DNA of 64,000 nt. It comes from Halichondria panicea (lineage: Eukaryota; Porifera; Demospongiae; Suberitida; Halichondriidae). Shown piece by piece: positions 23,007 through 35,900 of the stretch. Below the pieces are notes generated by a model. The model did not search any database. It was not told the DNA's origin and saw only the letters and a program-made list of their open reading frames with translations. The stretch covers positions 2,296,169 to 2,360,168 of the forward strand of contig NC_087386.1 in the NCBI RefSeq assembly GCF_963675165.1. The letters run 5' to 3'. Position 1 is the stretch's first letter; each line of letters begins with the position of its first letter. The position numbers and the translations under genes were made by a program.

Positions 23007-24239
23007 ATTACCAACTTTGTGGGTGCCTCTAACTGGAGGTAGGATTGTTCAATATGGAAACTTGTGTAGCTCTAAGAGTGGTCTAACCTATGGTAGGCTT
23101 AGATTGTTGGTTACATTTGAGCCTAAATGATATGGTTACATTTGAGCCTAAATGATATGGTCAAGCTCTCTTTCTCTCCCATCAGGTGATCCTCAGTTTG
23201 AGGTGAAAGCTAGCCCACCAAGCAATGGAGGCAATCTGGCGTAGTAGACACCGAGGGCACAATCTGGTTGGCTCAGTCATCAACGTACACAGTGCTGAGT
23301 GGACGAGAGTGGATAGCGGTGTGGGGGCGGGGATTGACTCATACTACGAGTACTGTCTCAAGTCTTACATCCTGTTGGGGGACAGGAAGTATCTGCAGAG
23401 GTTTGGGAAGGTGAGCGAGGGGTTATTGAAACACTTGGTGCTTACTGTTAGAGTTAAAATTGTGAGGTAAAGGAGTTAACGGAAACTGTGTATACAGTAC
23501 AATATGTACATGCAAGGTCAGCAACTTCATTTTCTTTCTTTACCCCCTCCCCTACAGCATTATGATGCCATCAAGAGATACATCACGAATGGGCCCATGC
23601 TAGTGGAGGTGAGCATGAATTCACCTCATCGAATGACTAGATCTTTCATGGACTCACTTCTGGCGTTCTGGCCTGGTCTACAGGTACACACACACACACA
23701 CACACATGTACTGACTAAGAGAAACCACTAGCTCCCTTTTAGGGGTCGTAACTTGTGTCCAATTTATTTGTAGCTCTTTGATAAAGGTACCACAAGATGG
23801 TAGACTGAGATCAAAAATTGTTTTTCGTGCCGTCGTTTTCTGTTTTGCCTTAATATCTCTGAACCTCTCTAGAACAGTTTGACATAGAAAAGTACTTCTT
23901 AGAGGCCGTCCGTCTATTGTAGTCTGCAGTATACATTTTTGTATATACTGTACTTACCTAACCTTCATGTTTAAAATGACGGGGTTTGTTGTATCTATCT
24001 CCAGGTTCTGTGGGGTGATGTAGACACAGCTATACACATTCACGACATGCTTTATCATGTGATGGAGAGACACAACTTCCTACCCGAGGCATTCACTCAT
24101 GACTTCAGGGTTCACTGGGGAAACCACCCTCTCAGGCCTGAGTTCATTGAGAGCACTTACTTCCTCTACAAGGTACACCGTCATGTGTGTGTGGGGTGTG
24201 TGGGTGTTTGTGTGTGGGGGGATGGGGGTGGGTGGGGGT

Positions 24240-24900
24240 CCACGGAATTCAAGTTATGGCAGCTGAAAAGAATAATTAAATTGAGGGGGGGAGAGAGTTG
24301 CGGTTAATTTCAACAGCTAGTACCGTTGATCGAATCTCCAAAATTTTGTGATTTTCGGAAAGCTTAGAAAATTTCCTTTCAAATGATGTATTTCAATCCA
24401 AAATTTCGTCGGGGCCATAATTTGTCATTTTTCGGCCTTGGACCATGGGCTATTATTCATGGTATCGCCTAATTGGCAAATACTTTTATCGTTCAAATAA
24501 GAATTTTGATGATGCTATTTGAAAGGTGTGTTTCTAAGCTTTCAGAAAATAATATTATCGTTGAAATTGGATCCACGGAATTCAAGTTATGGCCTTTCAA
24601 CAGCTATTAACTTTAGTACCGTTGATCGAATCTCCAAAATTTTGTGATTTTCAGAAAGCTTAGAAAATTTCCTTTCAAATGATGTATTTCAATCCAAAAT
24701 TTCGTCGGGGCCATAATTTGTCATTTTTCGGCCTTGGACCATGGGCTATTATTCATGGTATCGCCAAATTGGCAAATACTTTTATCGTTCAAATAAGAAT
24801 TTTGATGATGCTATTTGAAAGGTGTGTTTCTAAGCTTTCAGAAATAATATTATCGTTGAAATTGGATCCACGGAATTCGAGTTATGGCAGCTGATAAATT
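24240..24900. repeat. Tandemly duplicated intron block (about 290 bp) in EDEM3 copy 2
   Basis: The block from the first GTACCGTTGATCGAATC (about 24320) to the TATGGC before 24600 is repeated at about 24605-24890 with few changes. Unit C has a single block (46160-46460) and unit A none. The block ends in GGATCCACGGAATTC and is flanked by G-rich GTGTGGGG runs. Confidence 0.8.
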
Positions 24901-24934
24901 GAGGGGGGGGGAGAATTGCAGTTAATTTTAAATT

Positions 24935-25025
24935 TGGGGGTGGGTGTGTGTGTGTGGGGTGGGGTGGGTGTGTGTGTGTGTGTGGGGGTGGGTGTGTGTG
25001 TGTGGGGGGGGTGGGGGTGTGTGTT
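24935..25025. repeat. G-rich TGTGTGGGG tract, G-quadruplex candidate
   Basis: Many runs of three or more G separated by short TG spacers on the plus strand. A similar tract lies in unit C at 46506-46605. G-quadruplex formation is possible by pattern only. Confidence 0.6.
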
Positions 25026-26265
25026 TACTCTATGCATTAGCTGTACATGTATATATCACTTTCTGTTGTTTCGAAGAAAGCATGTCAGTAATTGGAATAT
25101 TTCTGTAAGTACTGTAATCGACCCCTAGCGTGTGATGCTACTACTCTGCTCTACTCTCTGTATTATTTTGATGGCTAAGTAGTTAATGAACGATTATGTT
25201 GTGTTGTTACTGCAGGCGACTGGAGATCCATACTACCTGAACGTGGGTCGATCAGTGGTGAACAACTTGAACAGGTACGCCAGAGTGAGGTGTGGCTTTG
25301 CTGCCATCAAGGACCTCAGGACCAACGCTCACGAGGACAGGTAAGTCAGGGGAACCATTATAATTATACTAATAGTTAGAATTTAGTTCCCATGTAGATC
25401 TCACAAAAACGTATAATAATCGGTACTTGTATGGCATCACAATCCTTGCCAGAATGCAAAGGTTAGATCGCAAAAGCTCATTCACAAAGGGTTTAATATT
25501 CTAGTAGTACGATATCATTTCATTGGCAATCTTCGATACTGTATAGAATGGACTCCTTTGTACTGGGGCTGAGACGTTCAAGTGTCTGTTCTTGTTGTTT
25601 GCTGATGAGGGGGACAGTCCCCTGAACATGGATGACTTTGTGTTCACGACTGAGGCCCACCTCTTCCCCCTCTCCCTCGCCAGTGCTAACACCACCCTCA
25701 ATAGAGTCGTCCAAGAGGCAGTGAGTGGGTACAATACATACACAGTGTAGCAGCCATGCTGCTTCAGAACATAATATTAGCATTTTTTAAGTACAGCTGC
25801 ACATCGTAGGGGGGGGGGGGGGGTAAGGCAGCTTTTTTATAGAGAGTACCTTCTTTTGAATGAGGTTATGGTAGCCTGGCTGTGTGTGAGTGTGTCATGT
25901 GATGTTCTCTCTGTGTGTAGTTACTGGTGAAGAACACAGACCTGGTGAATATGAGCACTGTCACTGTCACCACTAGCGGACCAGACTCTTCTGGGAAGGC
26001 AGCAAAGAACAAACCAGTCGCTGACAGCTTCACTAAAGGTTCACTGAAACACACACTAGACACCATGTACAGTAGTAGCCAATAATCCCGTCTAGTCAGC
26101 ACAGTTGTAGTTGTTTATAATTATACACCCCCTCACACCCACACACACACACCACACACCATGAATTAAGTAGCTACTGTATTTGTCTGGAGAGATGGTT
26201 TCCAAACTTGTATACCTCCATCACTAACCCCCCCCCCCCCCACACACACATACACACACACACAG

Positions 26266-26717
26266 GCGTCTCCTGTTCACTGACGAGAGTGTCCTCCCTC
26301 ACGAGGTGGGTAAAGGAGAGGCTGCTGTCAAATGGTATAAGAGGACAAAGCAAGGGCAAACTCCACCCACTCAATCAGAGGTGGATTATAACGAGCAGGG
26401 GCCCACTCATGATGTGTGTAGTTCATGGTTCATCGAGCCAGTACAGTGGATGGAAAGCTCTCTACTGGGCAAAGTGGAGGGGAAGGTGAGGCTGCTACTT
26501 GTGCATTAGCTAAAAATAGATACGTATCTTGAAAGCTCGTAATTTGTGTTCTGATTGTCCAATTTCAAACTAATTGATGCATTCAAGAGCTCTCAGAATT
26601 ACCTTTCCAATGGTGTGCTTAGATACATGTACTAGTCTTGTGATTAGTTAATATCCGTTATTTTCTAGAATTAAACTGTTTAGCTCGTAGAATTTACTTT
26701 CGTCATAATTATACACA

Positions 26718-26758
<41 letters not shown>

Positions 26759-26939
26759 ACACACACACACATATCCGGCAGATTCTGTGTCTCAAGTGCT
26801 CGGCTGTCTGAGGTCATTCAACTGGTCAGGTGATCAGTGCTCGTGTGGGCAGTGGGTCACGCCCTCCTTCCAGATACACAAGGCACGAATAGACGAAACC
26901 AGAACACTCACTAGGAGAAAAGTGGACAAAACTGTATAG
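26266..26939 (+). pseudogene. DUSP12: DUSP12 C-terminal fragment, copy 2
   Basis: Exons 26266-26485 and 26782-26939. The first exon is open and keeps TGG where copy 1 has TGA. In the second exon one base is missing (GGCTGTCTGAGG versus GGCTCGTCTGGGG), which shifts frame and gives TGA after CSAV. The upstream DUSP12 exons are absent, as in the other units. Confidence 0.83.
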
Positions 26940-27214
26940 CTAGCAAATTACTGAATTATTGTCCAAATTCAAACATTAATTTTTTCGATCATTTGAAGGT
27001 TTATTGCTTGAACAATAAATGATGTCATACTAATTCAATGTACCATGTACTGCATGTACAAATAATAGCATAAGAAGCGTCAATTATTATTCACTGTAAA
27101 TTCAAAATTAATTTTTTCGATCATTAATTTGATAGATTATTGATTGAAGAATATGAATGATACCATACAGTACTGCATGTACATAGCATAAATTATATTA
27201 GCAACTAATAAACA

Positions 27215-28512
27215 AATGGTCATAACAATTTGTCTGTTGTTTGGATAGTCCTCAAACTTGTGTCTATAGCAAACGTGAGTCTGCTTGGCAGTGACAGCCG
27301 CCGTACTGTGGCTTGTTCTTGACTGCTCTGAGTTGTGGAAGGATGACGTGACATCGGTACTGATGTGTGTAGGCCTAGAGGAACAACAGAGTGGCTACAA
27401 TCAGGCCAGCAAGGGGTGAGTCTGCAATGAAACATTCATCAAGGCTGACATTCAAATAGAGACTCCTAAACAAGAATTATAACAACCCACACACAAGTCA
27501 ACAATTACACAGTAGTACCAAGGGCGTATAAAAGAAGAGAGGGCATGCAACTCCTATATGAGCAGAGTTCAAACGTGGGCGGATGAATGTGCATGACAGT
27601 GCATGAAATGCTAAAAATAGAAATTTCTATTTTTAGCACTTCATGCAAATGCACACATTCCTCCGCCCACGTTTGAACTCTGCTAGCTACGTGTACTGAT
27701 AGTGGAGTTGCATGCCCTCTCTTCTTTTATACGCCCTTGGTAGTACACTTACAATTAATACTTAATCAAGGTATGTACAATTACTAGACTGAATACCGTA
27801 CAGAGGTGGGGAATTTTCGTGGGGCAAAATATTTGTGGTGTTCGTGGTTGGACCTCTAACCACGAATGAAGCGACTTTGCCTACCGTTACCTGCTCCAAC
27901 CACGAAAATATTACCCACGAAATGTCTCAATATTGCTGAACAACAAATATTTTGTCCCCCGAAAAATACCCGCTATACGGTATGACTATACCTGAATTCA
28001 AATGCAGCAGTGCTGTTGGTCCCAATAGCGGTAGTCGTGTGTGCAGTAGACAGTGGCTGGTATAGTAGAGGAATACAGAGTAGTTCCACACCACCCCCAC
28101 ACGTAGAAGTGGGTGAACCACCTGCAGAGGGGAATAAAGACCTCCTTAGACTGGGACAATGCAATTACAACAACTACAAGTCAGAACAGTCTCAGCTAGG
28201 GAGCTCACTATTGTAAATCACAATCCAGTACTTAGCTAGGTGTTACAAGCTAGATTTGTAGGGGGTTCTCGTTACAAGAGGGTTAGACTGATACACTGTA
28301 TATATTGACCCTCACTGACCTCCTTGAGTCTTGGGCACACTAGGGTTCATCCAGCTCCAGCCACTCTCACTCCTCAGCTTACCATACTTGTACACATCTC
28401 TGGTGAAACTTGGCAGATATTGTCTCCAATAGACAAGAGCATGAACTAGCAGTCCAAAACCAATCCACAGTAGCCAGGAGATGCTCACATGCTGCATTAG
28501 CTGATCAGCCAT
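27215..28512 (-). pseudogene. SRD5A3: SRD5A3 remnants, copy 2 (best exon 1)
   Basis: Exon 1 (28320-28512) encodes MADQLMQHVSISWLLWIGFG followed by a second hydrophobic stretch and TRDVYKYGKL, resembling the SRD5A3 N-terminus. The second exon starts at about 28150 (SKEVFIPLCRW) and the AYTHQYRCHV exon ends near 27421. The central RRLFECL exon is deleted exactly as in unit A, and the downstream frame stops at CQADSHLL. The exon 1 donor and exon 2 acceptor phases do not agree in my model, so this join is unresolved. Confidence 0.78.
27513..27746. mobile_element. Palindromic MITE in SRD5A3, copy 2
   Basis: Same hairpin element, same position and same flanks as 11367-11602, so the insertion preceded the A/B duplication. 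A second inverted-repeat element follows at about 27794-27983, as in unit A. Confidence 0.8.
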
Positions 28513-29698
28513 TAGCCTCTGGCACGAGAGTGGTCGACTAGGTTCCCCACTTTGTCACTGAGATCTGCACGTGTGTGTGTGTGGGGTGTGTGTGTGTGTG
28601 TGGGTGTGTGTGTGTGTGTGTGTGTGTGGGGTGGTGGTGAGTGGGTGTGAGAGAAAGGACATTCTGTACTATATATAACAGTGGGTAGCAACACTGAATT
28701 GAAACAGTACACACACAAGAAACTGCAAGTGCTGGTGTTGCCCAGCTGTGCATGTCCAATGCTGACACAGGAAAAAAGCATGACCTTATAATTAAGTCTA
28801 CAAAATATGGATGGCAGATATAAATACGTACCAAACTCAATGAAGTGGTACGGTCGACTGGCCTTGTGTACATCGTTGCCATGTTGCTCACTGAAGTCTT
28901 TGTGTGAATTCTCGAGGTAGTTAAAGGCCAGCTTGGCAGGATAGGTGGGGTCACACAGGGGGAGGTAGCATATCCCCTCCTCAAGGATGTAGCTGTGTGG
29001 GGGGTCCATGTTAGTGTGTGTGCTTCAAGCTCAAAGTCACCGCCCCTCATCCACCATTAAACTGGAGTATAATATCACCAACCAAGTTCCAACTATTCTT
29101 AGACTACATGTACACTGGTAGTTCCTTGTTAGACAATCACTATAGAGGGACCTATGTATAACACACACCACTTACAATGTGTATGGTACAGTTAAGCAAA
29201 TGCTCACAAACAAAAGGCCATCCATTGCATCAGTTTATACCATGACAGAGCACCAATCATCATACACACCACGAGGCAATAATGACATTCACAGGAAAGT
29301 GCTTACTGGAACACCATACGACCCGGGTCACACTCGATTGAGCATCGAGGGGGGCTGACTGACGACAGCTTGCGGAATATCTGCTTGGCTTTGGGTTGGT
29401 ATTCAGCATAATCCCGGCCAGACTGCAGAGGGAGAATGCAACAATTCAGTTAATTCAAGCTGTTAAAGATAGCACACACTACACACGTATTATTCTAGCA
29501 AGGTTATCTTTATATGTCTACAGAATCATGACTTGACAACTATTCATGTCACTGAGCTGCATACAGTACAGTGTCCTGATGGGACCAATGCAGACTGTAC
29601 TGTATTATCTACTGTAGCTCCTCTACCTCTTCATTGACAATGGATGCGGACAGAGGTAGTCCATCACTGGCTCTGGCTATTAGTGTCAGGTGGGCCAT
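28512..29698 (-). pseudogene. SEC22: SEC22-like longin gene, truncated, copy 2
   Basis: Exons 29627-29698, 29307-29422, 28832-28992 and 28512-28564. The longin domain is intact. The last exon has lost two bases relative to unit A (CTCGTGCCAG versus CTCGTGTGCCAG) and ends HSRARG-stop. It therefore also lacks a full SNARE helix and a membrane anchor. The 3' end overlaps the SRD5A3 start. Confidence 0.8.
28571..28640. repeat. TG/GGGTG microsatellite in SEC22 intron 3, copy 2
   Basis: Homologous to the tract at 12309-12374, with different repeat counts. Confidence 0.8.
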
Positions 29699-29905
29699 TG
29701 TTCCTGAGCTCTTCTTTCTTCAGTGCTTCTTCTTCTGATAGGTACTTGCTTTATGTGTGTTCTGTGCTCTATTTGGAACAATAATTATGTGTCCTTTGAA
29801 CCCTTTCTTTATTGAACAATGTGTGGGTGTTGCTACAAGCCCCACCCCCTCATGCCTCTAGCCACCCACAAAGAAATATAAGGGCCTTCCAGACCTTCTC
29901 TTGAA
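29699..29905. promoter_or_regulatory. Divergent promoter region, SEC22 (-) / ROCO gene 3 (+)
   Basis: 207 bp between the two ATGs, with TATA-like AATATAAG at 29875-29882, 24 bp before the ROCO ATG. The call is inferred from position and motif. Confidence 0.45.
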
Positions 29906-32900
29906 ATGGCTGAATCTACAACACTCAATGCTGCTAGTTCCCCACAGTTGATGGAGGGTGGGCTCACTCGTGGGGAAAAGGTATGATATTCACATGATAG
30001 ATAGATACTCAATGATCAGTGCATTCCTTTAGTGCCTAGATGTACTTGTTGACCACCCATAAACACACTTGTCATCATTCATTCATCACAGTATAGTGCC
30101 TACACTCTACCCTGTAGGTATGAGGTGTTTTATCTCATGTTGTTATTCTCTCCCCACATGTACCACTCTCTCTGGATGGACAACAGACGTGGATTAAGGT
30201 ACGTTGTGTGCAATCACATTCTACCAAGCTGACATGCTTGTGCTCTGAGCACTTGTTGTTAGGAGGTAGACAGTGTAAAGAAGAACACATACGGATAACT
30301 GAATGTGATACTATTCCTTAATTGAGACAAGTAGATCTACTCGTAGTATAGCCTCCTTCACCGGCCTTCATAGGAAAGAAGGCCTGCTATCGACTGCTTG
30401 CGCATGCGCCAAATTATTCGATATTTTTCCTCGTAAAATTTCCTATAATACTGGATTCATCAGAGAAAATATCCTAAAAGTCACACACAGAGCTATATAG
30501 CTAGCTAGCTAGAGACAGAGCTGTGTATGTTTGTTGTACAGCTATTTTCTTTTGATAGAATCAGTAGCAGTAGTATAGTAGACTTTCACCAAAGTTAGTG
30601 TTAAATGGGCGTGGCCTGTCCATATGATGTCACAGTTTTACTGAGCATATACGATGTTATCCAAAGCCCCCAGATACCGGGGGGATATTAGTGCATGCGC
30701 AAGCAGTCGATACCAGGCCCACTTCCCTAAGTGAAGTGGGAAGTGCGGCCTGGGATCGAGGCTACTCGTAGTAGTACCTGAAAGTATGCATGGTTAATCA
30801 AGTGTTTCAGTCTGCATGTTTGGCTGTCCACAATTGTTTCCCCTCCCCTGTGTTATGCAATCACCACTGTACTGTATCACTGCACTAATGTTCTCTTCTT
30901 TCCATTTCATGTATCTCCACCTCACCTTTGACTGACCCTCTGAAACAACAGGCTGTAAGTTGGTGTGTGTTGTCAGAGTATTTAGTGTCTGTTGCATATT
31001 CTGTGATGTTTCTACTTCCCCATTATTACTCTTGTGTGTGTGTGCAGTGCCATAGTGTTATGTAGGGAAATATTTAGTATGATCACATTCAACCTCGTAA
31101 TCATTCATTTACTATCTTCCCACGTGTTTGCCCTGTGGACTCTCCCTCTCTGGATCAACAGGCTGTAAGTTGTGTTTGCACATGCACACTCATTTTAATG
31201 GTTACTATAGGAACTCGTAAATTGTCTTTTGTCTCTTTTCATATTGCCAACTTGGTATTAGCCGAGGCCCACACAACTTATTAGGTTGTAGTTTTAATAT
31301 TCGTAGAATATACACCTAAGTTCATTAGTTGGTACGTACATTATCGTGTTTGTCTCTTCCCATACACACACTCATTCCTATGTTGGACCACACACTGATT
31401 TGGACTACTGTAGGAGGTGAGCTTCTTACGAGTACTCAATGTCCACACACTAAAATGGTTCAGCTGCAATGTGTATGGATGTACTGGTTACCTAGCATCA
31501 TTAGCGTGTGTCCCTTGTCCTCTAGAGCTGACCCTCTCCCTCGTATAGGGTAGACCACGGCTTTAAACTTGTTCAATTCGTAATCCCATTTTACGGCCAC
31601 AATTTTGAAATACCACCATTGTGTACATTGTGTACATGTAAATTTGTGTTTATGTAAATTCCCCAACCAATTAAGTGCCTACTGAACCTAAAACTTGTTG
31701 CCTATTTCTCAATGTTTCCCCAACTTTTTTATTTCTTAGCTTTTCTATACCAGGTCTAGCCACTTGTTGCTATGTGTAGTCAGTCCCATACACACCAGCG
31801 TTCAACTGATCTGATGTCTTGTATGTGTGTTAAGATTAAATCTCTCCCTCACATGTACCATTTGATGTGTCTCAGGATTGGATTAGGGTATGTTGTGATT
31901 GTGTGTGTGTCTCGTGGAGTGCATGTGTTGTATTGTACGACAAACAAAATCATATGTATCAAAGTTGTGCATGTAAAATGCTTGTTGTACCGTTTACCGT
32001 CCCTTCCACTGACCCACCCACTCTGACCCTTCCATATTCTGCTATTGCTAGTACTGAGTACCTGTGTGTGTACTAGCCAGTGTGTGTACTACCAGTGTTC
32101 ATATCCCTCTCTCCTCACATGTACCCTCTGTGGACTGTTACTCAACAACAGGACGTGAGTTTATTGCATGTACATATAATGGCGTACTAGGCTGACTTGT
32201 ATACATGTACTACTGCATGAAGGCAGAAAGAATAACTTGCGTGACTTTATTTAGGATTAGTACGTACTGAAAGTTTCATGCTGTACAGACGTTAGACTGG
32301 CGGCGATAGAGCGACTGGCAAACTGCCTATCAGTCACTTGTCTCAGCGGAAGTGTAATAGATCGTATGACACTACTAAACATGAATATCGTTATAGATAA
32401 TGTGGTTAAATGTTGCTATGAGATTCAGCTACTATGGAATGCACTGAATCCCCTGAAGTGTAAGTGCGGTTACAATTACAGGGCTAATATGACGTTGAGC
32501 AATCTGATAGGCTGCAATGCTCGTTGCAGCTGAGACGAGTGACTGATAGGCAGTTTGCCAGTCCCTCGCGCTACGCACGCGAGGGGCTGTCGCCGCCAGT
32601 CTATACAGACGTGTACTTGCAATAATTGATGTATACATGTGTGAATGCATTCGTGTATTTGAACATGTTCATTTCTCTACATGTCCGTGTCCTACTGCTT
32701 GTTAATGTGACTACTGCTAATGATTACTGGAACAACAGGTGGTAAGTTACAGTATATACAGACATGTATGAATGCACTCACTGCTCCTACCATCATCCCC
32801 CTCTCTCTGTTTCCATGTGTGTCTGGCGCTGGTGTCTCATTGGACTAAACAGAAGGTGAGCGGGACACTGCACTGACTTGTGACTGTACTTGTCTCAGTA

Positions 32901-35900
32901 ATGTTTGAGTTGCATGAGTACATGTGTATTGGCATTCATAGTGTACAGGTTTGTGATTATATTCTTTTCTCTCTCCCTACATTTCCATGGTTACTGAATA
33001 TCTGGAACGATAGAAAGTGAGTCAAACAATGTTGGCAAACATACCGTACACCTCATATGCATTCAGTTTGTAATAGTCTCATATCCTTACCTGACCCTAG
33101 TAGCTATACTGGTTGCTCCTATAGACAACTCATAATGTGTGACCACAAACACACAGTCTAACCCACTCTTGTCTTGTTCACCTTGTCCAGGAGAAGGCTT
33201 GGTATGAGAGTAAACTGAAGCATCATGAGACGGTGAGTGTTGACAGTTGCACTTACTACTCTCGTGGTAAGAGTGGTACACGTAGTCTAGCAGAACGACA
33301 ATATGTGTACATGTACTGTCCATTGTATGATGAATGGTTGCTTTTTGTCTACCTTTTTTTAGGTATGATTTGTAAGTCCACTTTTACTGTTTGTCTGTGT
33401 GAGGTTATACCGTATAGCGGGTAAATATATAATTATGCTCGCCAAGTTTATTTAGGTTGGTGGTTGCTGATTTTTATATTTTGATAATTTGTACATTTGT
33501 GTCAGCTGCATGTTCTATTTGGTGGAATTTTTCTTCAGTCGTATATAAATTCTTTACTCCCCCAGAGAAGAGCTGCCCTCCAACAGAGACTGTCTGGTGA
33601 CATCACTGACCAAGACCGGAGACAACTGCTCGGAGAGCTGGAGGAGGTGGAGGGGGAGATCAAGAAGTGTGTCTCAGGGATACAACGTTGTGAGGGGAAT
33701 ATACAATACTGGGAGAATATGATTGCTGAGATACGAGGAGAAGTAGAGGAGAGGCAGAGAAAGGAAGGTGAGGGGAGCAAGGAACTTTATAGTACAGTGA
33801 GTGTTGATGCTCATAGTTGCAATCACTCGTACCTGTAGCAACTTACATGTAGTGTGTTATTAGTAGACTGTACCTACAGCTGTTGTGAGGTCCTCATACT
33901 TTATATAATCGTGTATTGCAAAAGCGTTGGCTCCACCCACAACCTTTTCATTTGCCTATCACATGTGTTGTGTTGCTAGGCAACTGCCCCTGATTGTGCA
34001 CACTACAGTGTACTAGAGCATTGTTCCTGTTACTGCTCTACACACTGTGGTGGTATAGATATGGTTTATTGGACAATCTAGACTTTATTAATACCAAGTT
34101 TCAATGATTTGGGTTTGTGACGTTGTACTGTGTTACTTAATTATGACATCATCATGTTAATTCAAGCATAGCACACTCCTGTAGTGATCAGCCACATCAT
34201 TATTACCCAGTACATGTATTCCCTGTCATTGGTGGGTCACCCACTTAGCAAGCTTTAAAGGTTTACGATTTAAAGGTGGTTTATGTTCAGCTGCTTCATG
34301 TCCTTCATTTCCACTGGCACTTCATTGGCTTCTTACGTATACGCACAGCTGCTGTGTCCAGTTAGATCCATTTTAAAGCAGTTACCGTATATACCGCGAA
34401 ATTTTCGAGGGGCTATATTTTCGCTGATTTCATGGGTTAGCAATCCACGAAAATTGTACCAATTATCTGCTATAACATGCAAAGATTAAAGCGTGTCTTC
34501 TGGTAAGCGGTCAACCCACAAACAGTGCAACGAAATGCTTTAGAGGTCATTCCACGAAATATAAGTGCCTCGAAAATTTCTCACTATATGGTATTATGTA
34601 CATGTATATACCATACGTATGTAATCATGTTCTTATCAACTATTTGCTCCACCCACCACCTTTTTAAGCTTGCGTTGCTAGGCAACTGACTGTATTGTAT
34701 AGTTTAGGCGGACTAGCAATCATTTTATGAGCCCGAGGGCGAGTTGCATAAAACATGATGCTATTGTTATGTGTTTTATACCTCACCAAATTATGCTTTA
34801 AGGTGACGTGATCAGACTGTATGACATTTATACATACTTGTTGCCTTTATATTGTTTATATGTTTTCCAGACTCCAATGTAATTTTCATTCATTCCCCCA
34901 CCCACTCACAACCACCATCCTTTTAATTATGTGTTTTGCTTCATATCCATTGGGTTGTGGGGCGTACCCTCTACTGTGCTTACTACATGTGTACTTAATA
35001 GTGACATCCATGAATGCAAGCACAGCACATTCCTGCATGTAATGATCGGTTTAATCACATGCATCATAATTATGGTGACATCATAATAATAGTCCATCTT
35101 GTCACCCAGCTCTGAAGTATTGCATAGTTAACATTCCTAACACCTCATACACACGTCTTGTTTAGAATCGAAGCGGTTATTTGAAGAGGCGATGAAGCAC
35201 GGATATGTCTTGGTCAACATTGTCAACATGCTCATGTTTGGACCGGCGGGAACAGGGAAGACCAACCTCAAGCACCTGCTAACCGACAAGCCCCCTCCGC
35301 TACAGCGTGACAGCACTCCTTGTATGGAAAAGCCAGTACGCATTCGACCCGTGTCCAACACGAAATTCAAGTCAACTGGAAGAGGCTGGGAAGAGATGTC
35401 TCAGCCAAAGCTGCGCAAGCTACTTGCTGAAATCATCGCTAAGTTACCAAAAGAAAGCGCCGATCCATCCACCGTATCAAGGGTTGCCGAGAGCTTGAAG
35501 AAGATGACCACAACCGAGCTAATTTCTGATTCCGATGAGCAAATTTCTGGTTCCAGTTCGAGCCCATTGAGGAGGAACGATTCCGATACGCTTTCTGGCT
35601 CTGCAAGAAAGTTGAAGAAAGCCGTTGATAAAGTGATAGCGAGTGTAGTGAGTGGTGTGGCAAAAGAGCTGAAGCCAGCCACACAGGGAACTGACCAACT
35701 GTCGAGCAGTGACCAGCAAGAAGGAGAACTGTTTGATTCCAACTGGGTGTACGTTACCGACTGTGGCGGCCAGCCGCAATTCCACGACATCAGCCCTCTC
35801 TTCATCAAGCACATTTCGGTGGCGTTGGTAGTCCTGCGTTTGATTGACGAACTCTCCAGTTTCCCTTCTGACGAGTACTACAAGGATGGGCAGCTTGTTG

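Larger units (their letters stand above)
30187..33232 (+). other. Microexon run of ROCO gene 3
   Basis: Same layout as gene 2: 12, 3, 3, 3, 12, 3, 3, 3, 3 and 42 nt. They read TWIK, A, A, E, DWIR, D, V, K, K, then EKAWYESKLKHHET. The GCT exons at 30952 and 31162 sit in CAACAG|GCT|GTAAGT contexts. Sixteen of the 45 bases in the nine short exons differ from gene 2. By contrast, flanking intron bases are nearly identical; around the exon at 32152, for example, I see no difference for 25 bases upstream and about 90 downstream. Confidence 0.77.
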
